Assembly (NCBI GenBank): GCA_029959085.1
Contig: JARWIR010000007.1
Span: 41,529,137 to 41,593,136 of the forward strand
DNA from: Nemophila menziesii
Taxonomy: Eukaryota; Streptophyta; Magnoliopsida; Boraginales; Hydrophyllaceae
Length of the DNA stretch: 64,000 bases
Reading direction: 5' to 3'
Shown here: positions 21,640 through 31,698 of the stretch, in pieces
Position numbering within the stretch: position 1 is the stretch's first letter
Layout: every line of letters begins with the position of its first letter
Translations under genes and position numbers: made by a program
Notes under the pieces: generated by a model
The model's database searches: none
What the model saw: only the letters and a program-made list of their open reading frames with translations
What the model was told of the DNA's origin: nothing

Positions 21640-24600
21640 CCTGAAAATGGTTAACGTGTTTGATGATCTGAGACTCACTTTTAATGTCGGTGGTTCCTCC
21701 GGTACCACCAAGTTTATGGGTGAGAGTATCCCGATTAAAAAACAAGGTTGTTTTGATGTTTTGTTCAAGGAAATGAAGACTGAGTTGTACCCCGGTTCCA
21801 TAACAATGTGGTTTTTGAAATTCATTGCTAAGTTGATGCATTTCAAAGTGAAGAACAAGTGGACAAATACCTCTTTCACTAAACTCATGCAATTGTTGAG
21901 TCGTATTTTACTAGAAAGACATAATTTGCCCGCATCGTATGAGGAGTGTAACAAAAAGTTGAATAGTATGGGTGTGGTCTACATTTTGATCAATGTTTAT
22001 ATGAATGATTGTGTATTCTATTATAATGAGAATGAAAAACTCAAAAAAATGTCGAGTTTGTAATGAATCTAGGTGGGATACGAGGAAGAGGAAGAAACTA
22101 CCTAATAAGAAATTGCGATACATCCATATTGCGCCAAGCTTGCAACGACTATACATTTCGAGACACATCACGAAGGATATGATTTGGGCAATGATATATA
22201 CCACCCATTTACCACCCATGACATGACGTGAATTGGTTGGCTAGAAAGTCTTCCAACGATGATCTGCTACGTCATCATGTCGATGGTATCAGGTGGAAAA
22301 AATTTGACGAGCGTAACCCGAAATTTGCTCGTGATCTGGGTAATGTGCGTCTAGGTTTGGCTATTAATGGGGTTTGCCCTTTCTCAATTCAAAATAACTC
22401 ATATAACATATGGACTGTTATATTGACAACCTACAACTTTCCACTGTGGTTATGCATAAATAGTCCACCTTCATGCTTAATTTACTAATTCCGGGTCTGT
22501 GTTCTCCCAGTAAATATATGGATATATTTTTACGCCCGTTTTCAATGAGTTTGAGATGTTGTGGTCAACGAGGATCTCTACGTATGATGCGCACACACAA
22601 ACTAAATTTATCATTAAGGCTGGTTTGTTATTTATGATCAATGATTACCCGACTAGGTCGTATACTTCAGGATGACAGTGTCAAGGTTACAAAGCGTGTC
22701 CAAAATGCATGGATTCCGCACTTGTCGATGCGTTTGCATAAAAGTATGGTTTATTTTGATCATCGTTGGTGGTTACCTACATGAGATTGTTTTGAAAGAA
22801 ACATGATTTCGTACTATAATAACGAGAACATACCTGCAGATTTTTAGACGCAACTTGATAGGTTGCCTTTTGTGTTTCTGCAAAAACAAAAGGATTTTGG
22901 TGGAAAGACGAGTAAGTAAACGTGAAATAAAGAAATCAACTAGAAGAAAAAGAGTAGTTTCTTCATATTAGCATATTGGTCAGAAAACCTTCTCAAACAT
23001 AACATTGACGTTATGTACTGTGAGAAGAACATGAGTGATATCTTGCTTCGTACCGTGGTTGGCCTCGATGGGAAAATAAACAAAGATAACTCAAAAGTTA
23101 GAAATGATTTGAGAGATTTGAATATCATAAAAGAGTTGTGGTTGTTCGAGGACCGAGGTAGAGTGATGTAGCCGCGCGCCAAATTTGCATTACCCCGGGT
23201 AAAACAACATTCTTTTTTTGATTAGTTAAAGGTGGAAAAGTTTGCGGGCGGGATTGCATCAAGTTTAAGAAATAACGTGTTGAGTGACGCGGAAAAGATT
23301 ATCGGAACAAAGTCATATGATTGTCACATAATAATGCAGTTTCTTTATGTGGTACGTATTCCAGAATTGATTGACGATAAATCGGTGAATGGTCCGATAA
23401 CAAGGTTGTGCAACGTGTTCAGAAAGATTTATAAAAGCAACCTAAGTATGACCGAGCTCAAGAGAGGAAAATAAAAATTGATGTTTCTTATATAAGCTTG
23501 AAATTATATTCCCACTTGTTTTTTTTGACATCATGGTCCACCTTGTCATTCACTTATACGAGGAAGCCTAACTAGGTGGCCCAGTTCAAATGCAGTGAAG
23601 GTACCCGTTCAAAAGGTATTTAAATGAATATATTCAAGCTAGGACTGAAGGATCGATCCCAGAGGGATATGTTGTAGATAAGACGCTCACATTTATGTCA
23701 TGCTATCTAAGAGAAGAAAAACCAAGTCCAACCAACGCGGTAGATATGTTGATTTGATTCAGAACCAATACATATATCTGTGTTTAGAGTGTTAACCAGT
23801 GGGTAAGAAGGAGCTTTGCAATCTCTCCTACAATGAAAATGAGAGAATTTATTGATACATTGTAAACAGTTGTGACAATATCCAGTCATATATGATGTAA
23901 GTAATTTTAGAGTTCACTTTCCTTATTTTTAAATATTATTTACACGATTTCCTTTACAACGAACACAAATCTTCATTACGGGTACCCGCCGCGAATGTAG
24001 AAAGAATTCAACAAGTACATTTTACTATTTGGTTCACTGAAAAGGTATATAAACATTTCTTATTTTGTATACTATCTGACTCTAACAAAACTAATATGGA
24101 TCCATTCCAGGTTTTTGGATTGCGACAGGCTGAAGAAGCATGTGTAACACCAGAATTATTGTGTTGGAAACAATTCACTAAGTGTCGTGTCTAGATTCGA
24201 TTCTTGCATTATAAGCAGGGTAAATTGGGTTACACGTACAAAATATGAACAAAGAGTTACTCAATATTACGGTGTTTGTATAGTCATAAATGGAGTAACG
24301 TTTTTACGGAAATTTAGTCAAAATCATCAAGGTTAAGTCGGTGGAGGTTATTTAGTTGTCGTGTTCGAATACAAGTGCTATAACGTCGACGAGAGTAAGA
24401 AAAAGAGAAAGTCGGAATGCTAACAACTATGATCAACATGCGTTCTTTCTAGTAGAGTGAATAGCCTTACATCTTAGTCACTCATTCAAGGAAGATCTTC
24501 TATATCGATGAAATAAATGCAAAAAGGTCCCAAAAGGGGTGGAAAATTGTATGGGAAGTATACGACCGTCGTGGGTGGAGTATTGGTTTATGGGGCGCGG

Positions 24601-24872
24601 AATCCATATTACAGGGGACAGATTCAAACTCCATTCGTATAGTTGATACAATTATCTTAGATGGATCTCAATTACATATGACTATAGGAGAAGGCACAGA
24701 GATTGAACCAAACTTGTTAGTGCACGGTCCCTTGAACGATGACGATGAAGAACTACTTGGCTATACATGTGATGATTATGATGATGACTCCAACAATCCA
24801 TCTCGTCAAGCATTATGCATCAATGACAATAAGGACATGGATGTAGATGATTATGGCTACGAGATAGACTAA
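21640..24872 (+). pseudogene. CACTA (En/Spm) TNP2-type transposase, heavily decayed
   Basis: Frames that switch repeatedly together read as a TNP2-type protein. ELYPGS...LMHFKVKN is at 21780-21900. The zinc-binding CRVCNESRWDTRK is at about 22050, followed by LQRLYISRHI. RHHVDGIRWKKFDERNPKFA then LGLAINGVCPF follow at 22270-22390, and TTYNFPLWLC and IPG with DIFLRP at about 22430-22550. A DUF4218-like part (SYDCHIIMQ...TRLCNVF) is at 23300-23430 and VHLVIHLYEEA at about 23540. A DUF4216-like part is at 24200-24600. An acidic tail ends at 24872. Such proteins cut and paste elements with CACTA ends. Many stops and frameshifts exclude function. Confidence 0.85.
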
Positions 24873-25125
24873 TATTTTTTCACTCTATGAGAAGTTTCAT
24901 GTTTGTTATGTATCCAGTTATTAACAATTCTACGTTCGACAAAACAGGTGCAAACAAGACGTGATGTACATATCTAGATAAACGTTTCAAGACTCTTATC
25001 GAGACTGTTATTAGATTTTTGACATTTATATATGGTAATATGAAACGATGTACTCACTTTTAGCATGAGTCCTGAGTGGAATCCTGTCTTTTAGCTTAAA
25101 GTTATAAGATTTTTTTTATTTCAGT

Positions 25126-25586
25126 CTATGATGTAGATCTCCCCGCCTATGTGCCTCCTAGGCGTCAACTCCCCCCCTCAGCCGTTTACGCCAAGTTAAA
25201 ATTCTAGGCGTTTTTTTTCAGCGCCTTAGTCGTCGTGGAATAGGCGTCTAGCCTGTCTAGACACCGCTTAATGGCAAAAAATGACCGCCTAGGCGACGAT
25301 TAATGGAAAAACATGCCCGCGTAGACTTTTTTGTTATTTTTCTTATTCTAGAGAATTCTTTAGTTGATATTTTAACTCAATTTTTTTAGTATTCTTATAG
25401 TGTTGTTAGATGAATTTATGACTTAAATAGTAAAATTTCTGTAATTACTACATATATATTAGTAAATATACAAAATTACACATCGGGATTCAAAACCGTA
25501 TAATTCCGATTAAGCCCCGTGTAATCCCGCCTAGACGCTAGGCCCGGTCGATCGCCTAGCCCCCAAAACCGAGATCTACAACATAG
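25126..25586. mobile_element. hAT-like MITE, 461 bp, perfect 8-bp target duplication
   Basis: ATTTCAGT occurs at 25118-25125 and again at 25587-25594. The inverted ends are CTATGATGTAGATCTC (left) and CTATGTTGTAGATCTC (right, reverse-complemented), with one mismatch. The interior is rich in CGCCTAGGCG-type words and has no frame. An 8-bp duplication fits hAT, but the ends are not the common CAGGG type. Confidence 0.8.
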
Positions 25587-25668
25587 ATTTCAGTATGAGT
25601 AATTTTCGAAATGGCTTAGAACACCAAGTAATTTCTCAAAATTTAGATTTTTGTTTTTGTTTTTGTTA

Positions 25669-25818
25669 GATACATTGTCTTATTGATTTTGGGATCTCTC
25701 CCCTAAATTAACTTTCTTAGAATTGTCTTACAACGATATTCGTGGTGCCAAACTGCCTTCAATTTCAAAGATTTTACGTGGCCTTTCTATAATAGATTTA
25801 AATTCAAATAATTTGTAG
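25669..25818 (+). pseudogene. LRR receptor-like protein (RLP) gene fragment, part 2
   Basis: In frame from 25669: DTLSY, a TGA stop where RLPs have Trp, then FWDLSPKLTFLELSYNDIRG and KLPSIS...SIIDLNSNNL before a TAG. In RLPs the block DTIPxWFWxLSPxLTxLxLS follows the LEVLDLSxNxWEG repeat by about 65-100 residues, so this is the expected next piece after the fragment at 10058. Both are on the + strand. The missing middle includes the usual WVPPF segment. Confidence 0.65.
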
Positions 25819-26019
25819 GTCCAATATTATCTGTATACTTTAATTTGACAGTTCTTCATCTATAAAAAAAATTAAGCTTGTAGTGTCGTTTCCGTACCAA
25901 TGACATGTTGGCATCCCTTAACTTTTCAATTTTTTTTTTTTATGTAAATTATAAATATTATTTCTTCAATATTAATTTATTTCAACTTACCTTGAAGGTC
26001 CTTAAAATCCTATTTATTT

Positions 26020-26145
26020 GTGGCAAGATATAACTAGGGATAGGAGTGGACATGCGATTCCTAGACTAGTTTTAAACCCTCTATGAGGGACTAATTGGTT
26101 ATGTAATCAATTTCGGCTTTTAAGCCTCCTATGTATGCAAAAAAA
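26020..26145 (+). mobile_element. Short retroposed tail with 17-bp target duplication
   Basis: TAAAATCCTATTTATTT is at 26003-26019 and again at 26146-26162. The 126-bp insert ends CTCCTATGTATGC followed by an A run. A poly(A) end with a long variable target duplication is the mark of LINE-type retroposition. The body resembles a 5'-truncated LINE 3' UTR and has no frame. Confidence 0.7.
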
Positions 26146-26162
26146 TAAAATCCTATTTATTT

Positions 26163-27432
26163 ATTTATTTATTTAACATTTATTAATAAATATTGATAGA
26201 ACTTAAATATTATAAATATAAGTCATATATATATAGAATAAAATATGGTAAATAAATACTAAAAAATTAAAATATTATATGAATTTTATGCATTATTTTA
26301 GTAGGTTATGGATTTTAGAGAAAATCTAATTTTAATTTTATATAAGAATAATATGTCAATGTTAGAAAAAAGTTTAAAATAGTTCTATTACTCTATAAAT
26401 TAAAATAGTTCTAATATTAGGATAGATATTAGAATATTATCATCTCATCTAATTATATTTTTTATAACCAGTAATTTTTATATTAATTTTGAATAATATT
26501 TTTCATCCAATATGTAAAATTCAACCTAAATTTTATTCAAATTCTTTAAAATTTCATGATTAACTTTAGGGACAATTATTTTCGGGTACAAAGATGACTA
26601 GAATACTTTATTCACGATTAAAGAACAAGATATTTGGATTAAGATTTTAAAGTTATATTATTTTTTTCATCTTTTGTTTGAATTTGTGAAAAGCTTTATC
26701 TTTAAAAATTAATAAATACAATTTCTTATTTTTTTGATGGAATTTGTACAAAACATGGACTTAATATATATAGCCAAATTGTAATATATATATATATAAA
26801 GTTGCAATTTTCGAAAAACAGTTGAACAAATGTAAACAACTTCACCCAAAACAGGACCAATATAGCATAACACAATCATTTTCGCACAACTTAAGGGACT
26901 TCAACAACAAATTTAACAATATCCAGTGAATTTTTCCCAAAACCGAGTGTAACAAATTGCAGAAAATCCATAATTTCAAAATCAGATCAATTAGACCAGG
27001 GTTCAAAGCCATCTACTTACCATAGTAGTCAATACATAAACCATCAACAATATATCCCATATTCATCATCAGAACACTATTAGAACACGCCAACATGAAT
27101 AACCAAAGAAATCATTAAAAATAGATAAAAACATAAAATAAGTAATATTTATGTTTTCGAATTGAAGATTAAAAGAAAGAATAATTCCATAAACCCTCAC
27201 AAAAATAGAAAATCAAAGCTCATCAGGATGCCATAAGTAATTGATAATTGAAGATTAGAGATTTAAACAAACCATCATAGGGAAGAATTAGACAAACCAC
27301 CCTACACCACCACCATAGCTCGGCGTATTACGAACCCAAAGCACCACCAAAGCCATCGATTAAACAAGCCACAAACAATAAATCAACCCACCACTGTTTA
27401 ATAAAGCCACCAACAAGAATTATATAACGCTT
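26163..27432. other. AT-rich spacer
   Basis: Very AT-rich, with a TATT run after the duplication at 26163 and (AT)n near 26790. No gene or RNA recognised. Confidence 0.45.
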
Positions 27433-27694
27433 TCAGATGGGAATTCATCAGTTTCTTATGCACAACTTGCAAGGAGCATTCACAAGCTAGCTGCAACATC
27501 TGATCAAGTATACTTGCTTCACCTCTTATTTTTTAATTCACTCTCCTCTATACTTTCAATTTGCTACGTAGTATCTCCTTTATGTTTTGGTCAAATTGTA
27601 GAAAAGTTCCATGGGACAATTAATCAATCACGTTTTCCCAAAACTTGCTGTCTACAATTCTGTTAACCCATCCTTGGCACCATATCTACTAATG
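27433..27694 (+). pseudogene. Two exons of an unidentified plant gene
   Basis: Exon 27433-27507 (25 codons, SDGNSSVSYAQLARSIHKLA...) is followed by GTATAC. Exon 27602-27694 (31 codons, GQLINHVFPKLAVYNSV..., ending LAPYLLM) is preceded by TTGTAG and followed by GTATGC. Phases agree across the 94-bp intron, and neither exon contains a stop. The sequence looks like part of a large helical protein. A Mediator-type subunit is one possibility, but I cannot name it with confidence. No start or end is present nearby, so it is either a captured fragment or the relic of a longer gene. Confidence 0.5.
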
Positions 27695-28734
27695 GTATGC
27701 TTCTAACATGGTACTATGTAATGCTTAATTTTAATATATACTTTTACATATATCTCTATGCAAGAAGCTGATGAACTTTTTTTGTTTTGTATTATGTACT
27801 TTGTTAGCTATGTATCGCCAAAAATGGATAATTATAAGATGAACTCGTTTTACACATTTACATCTTTTTTCTCTTGTTCTCCGTTCTTGGGACGTAAGTT
27901 TATCTAATTTAATCACTTTTTTGCAATTTTACGAATTTATTAGGATTACTTTTAATAAGTTTATACTTGGCTGAAGTTGAACTTTCTAATTTAATAACAT
28001 TGGTGTGTAGATGCATTTAATAAATTGAATAGATGTTTTTTATAATTTCAGTTGATAGCAAATAATTTTGGAAGGAGCTGAGCCTTGTTGTTATTTGTGG
28101 GTAAGCTCTTTCTATTCAACCTTAGTTTCTATTATATGCTTCTATTATTGTTGATTTCAATATATAAAATAATATACTAGGGGTTAAGCTCTTGATTATT
28201 AATTTCTACAGGGAACTAATATTGAATAGATGTTGTATCATTAAAGAACTTATATGAATGAGACCAAATTAGAGCACGAGTGAGAAAAAACATAACCCAA
28301 ATTGGAGCACGGGTGAGAAGAAACACAAACGAAGCTTTATGATCAATTTTTTGAGAAACTGTGTAAAGCATGGTAAGTTTTATGTTTTTTCTTATTTTTA
28401 GCAAAATACAGTGTTTTTTATTTAGATACATAACGTTTAATTTAAAGTAATAGACATGTTTAACAGTATGATTTAAATCTAAGTTTTGTTTTTATATCTT
28501 GAATATTTTTGTAGGATTTTGCATAGCTGTTGAAGCATTTCTGAAATATTGTTCAAGTATTTCTTCAAGCATTTCTTAAACCTTGTAGAAAATACATAGA
28601 AATACAGCGTCTCTGTTTTTATTCAATATTCAAGTAAAGTTTGATCGTAATACCTTGATTAATTCATGTGTAAAATAAGTTGACGTGGCTTCAGCAATAT
28701 GTAATTTCTCCGCTTATGTATTGATATTTAGTGA

Positions 28735-29130
28735 CACGGACATGGATACACGTTAACATTTATTTGCAACCATTTGCCAACGCTGTGCAGTAAAGCGTCC
28801 TAACCCATTCGCCAACGCTATGTGGTCTAGCGTCCGCAAAACATAAAACCCACGTCCGCAAAACCTATAACCTATTTGTCGACGCTATAGGGCAAAGCGT
28901 CTGCAAAGCTTATAACCCATTTGCTGACGCTTGTGTATAGACGACGCTTTGTTATATACGTCCCTAAAAATATACCAGAATAGAGACGCTGTACCAAAAG
29001 CGTCGGTATTGCAAAAGCGACGGTTGCATAGCCGACGCTGGTTATAGCGTCGGCAATATCTATGGCAACGCGACGATAGCGTCGGCAAAGGACAAAAACT
29101 GCGTCACGAAATCCCTTTTTTCTTGTAGTG
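28735..29130. mobile_element. CACTA-type right end with subterminal repeats
   Basis: Ends TTTTTTCTTGTAGTG at 29130, the inverse of CACTACAAGAAAAAA. The 400 bp inside is crowded with GACGCT/AGCGTC words in both orientations and with about 60-bp units CCATTTGCxxACGCT...AAAGCGTCxGCAAA (about 28780, 28820, 28880, 28920). CACTA transposases bind such subterminal repeats. The matching left end is uncertain (20888 or deleted). Confidence 0.6.
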
Positions 29131-29895
29131 GAATTGAATGGGGGAGGTGGGTTTTTTGAGATGAATTAACACAGAGAAGGAATGGGGTGTATTGAATGGC
29201 GTCGGTGGGTTTGCATTCAAAAGAGTCGGGTGTATTGAATGGGTCGGTGGGATGAGTTTAAATATTTATTGTTTTAATTAAAAAAAAATCCTCATTGGTC
29301 CGGTTCGTTCCAGACCGGTTCAAAGTAAAGGTTTTTTTTTATGAGAACTAGACAGCTAATGTGTTCCCACGGTTCGGTCCGGTGGACCAGAGAACATTGT
29401 TGATCGAAAAAAAATTAATATATATATATATATATATACTGAATTGTAATGATTATTCATTATATTTACATAGGAATTTTAAGGATTTCAAGAAAATTAT
29501 TCATTAATGCATTTAGCCCTTTAGCCAAAGTCGAACCACAGAAAATTATTTATTTATCGTAGTTGTTGATATCGAGATTTAATTGTACTGTGTTTGAATT
29601 AAAAAAAATCAAAGGAAAAAAATTACCATAGATTTGCATATAGTGTGTCTATGCGGGTTTAGTTTGAACTTTATTTTTCTTGTACATATTTCTTTGAATA
29701 ATTGAATCCTATAGAAGAGATTTTCTGTCTTAGACTTTTTCATTTGGCTTGATAGGTTAGCTTACTCTAGATTGTAATCTTTTTCATGACAATAAAAAGT
29801 TGAATCATATAGATAATGTGTTAAATAAAATGGCTAATGCCCAATAGGCACCTGCCACCTTACACCCTTTCTCATAAAAGACACTGTCTTTTTTA
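29131..29895. other. Intergenic, nothing coding
   Basis: Contains repeated GGTCGGTGGG words near 29150-29250, GGTCCGGTTC pairs at 29300-29390 and a (TA)n run at 29418-29440. No gene recognised. Confidence 0.4.
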
Positions 29896-29904
29896 AAGAA
29901 TAAT

Positions 29905-29985
29905 GAGCAATGGGAAACTTCCCATACTCAAAGTTTGAGTAATGAGAAGTTTCCCATTACTCAAAGTTTGAGTTATGGGAAGGTT
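29905..29985. repeat. Palindromic tandem repeat (GGGAAACTTCCC / CTCAAAGTTTGAG)
   Basis: Three palindromes in a row, GGGAAACTTCCC, CTCAAAGTTTGAG and again CTCAAAGTTTGAG, separated by AATGAGAAGTTTCCCATTA. The strand can fold into several hairpins. Confidence 0.75.
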
Positions 29986-30227
29986 TAGATAACTTAAATG
30001 ACTTTTTTTATGGGAAAGAAAAGGAAAAAGTGAAATATATATAGTATAGGTAAAAAAATAATGGTTAAAATGAAAAGAAATTAATTTTAACTTGAGATGT
30101 TTCTTGAACATAATCCTAAATAAACATTCTTCTTCGATGAAAAAATAAAAATGCATATAGGGGTTTATCATCACGGATTTGGCTTTATTAAAATTGATTT
30201 GCATTATTTATATATATTCTTCTAAAA

Positions 30228-30580
30228 TTTGTTTTTTCTTTGATTCTGCCCAACACACAAATTTCTTCCCGTGCCTATTAGAACCATAATTTAAGTGTCG
30301 GTCCCACGAATCAATATAATCTAGTAGCTATTTATGTAAATACGCATATGGCACAGTACAGCTTCTTTAGATTGCAAATTTCTAGCAAATTATTATCGAG
30401 AAATGAAATTGTAATTTGTCTAAACAAATGCACAACATGTGCTTCCCAACAAATATAAATGAAAATGAAATAATATAAAAACAAACTTAAACAAGGCTTA
30501 TCATACAAAGCATCTAAAATAAATGAACAAAAGATAATATCATTGTAGACTAATAATCATAAAAATGTACATGAATTTTG
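30228..30580 (+). repeat. Extra copy of the xylosidase promoter module
   Basis: Similar to the proximal promoter of the second xylosidase gene (58255-58640) over its whole length, and to 31362-31590 upstream of the first gene in part. Shared words include AATTTGTTTTTTCTTT, GTCGGTCCCAC and TAGTAGCTATTTATGTAA. So the first gene has two tandem versions of this module. Confidence 0.65.
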
Positions 30581-30684
30581 TTAATCGAGAATAGCGAGTC
30601 AGAAAAATTTAATATAGAAGGTAAACAGTTGTACTTTAAACAATAGAAAATAAATAGTCAGTTTACCCATAATACAAAAGGCAA

Positions 30685-31698
30685 CTATTGTATTTACTCT
30701 TGCTAAATTTCGAATATAAGCCAAGCTCCATAAAGATTCCACTATGCAACCTAGAACGTGAATCATATTTGGCCTTGTTAGCAAATCATTTAAAATAATA
30801 AAACAGATAAATGAATAGATAATGAACTGTAAATAGGTAATCATCCTAGATGATACAATTCACTCTAATCGCATAACATATATATATATAGAAGGTATTG
30901 AAAGATAAGCGTGAATATATACTTTTTTTTTTCCATTACTCAGCTTATTTTTATCCTCCAAAATTTTATTAATTAATAGGTGATCTGATATCTTTTCAAA
31001 TTAATATCAACTTTTGTATGAAAATTACAATTTCTTGAACTACTTTTTCAAAAGCATACTTACAAGTTACAACAAAGAATAGCCACATCATACAAAATAT
31101 CCATAATTTACTTTAATTTCTTGAAAAAAGGCCAAAGTTATAATTATATATCAATTAATTTTCATCAAAAAGTAGGTAGCTGTCCCAATATTATTCTTGT
31201 CCAAAAAGAAAATGATGAAGGATCAGTAAGGAGATTATCAAAATGTGCTGGGTAAAAAAGAAAAATTATCATAGATGGTATCATGACGTTAATGTACATT
31301 AGCCAAGCTTTCTCCTATCTATGTCTAGGCTAAGTTTGATTTACATTAGCCATATAGCCTAAAATTTGTTTTTTCTTTCGATTTCTGCTAAACAAAAAAT
31401 TCTATCTGCATTCAGATTCGAACATAAGTGAAATGTCGGTCCCACATGATTGTTCCCGGACACCCACATTTAAATGTATCCCTATGTCTAGTAGTTATTT
31501 ATGTAAGAACCTACACTACGTACAACTTCTTCAAATTGCAATTTGCTTAGCAATTTTTAACCAAGAAATTGACATTTGTGGTTGTTAACACTTACATAAG
31601 TTTATTTACTCGAGTATTCCTCAAGGTTTGTGAAAACACTCATATTCTCTCCCACTATAAAACGAACCTCAGATTGCAAATGAGATCATTGCAATACA
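30685..31698 (+). promoter_or_regulatory. Promoter region of the first xylosidase gene (duplicated)
   Basis: Collinear with 57515-58980 upstream of the second gene, with small indels and one extra segment of about 400 bp there. A TATA box, TATAAAA, sits at 31656-31662, only about 40 bp before the start codon. The leader should therefore be about 10 nt. The start context is ACAATGGCC. Confidence 0.65.
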
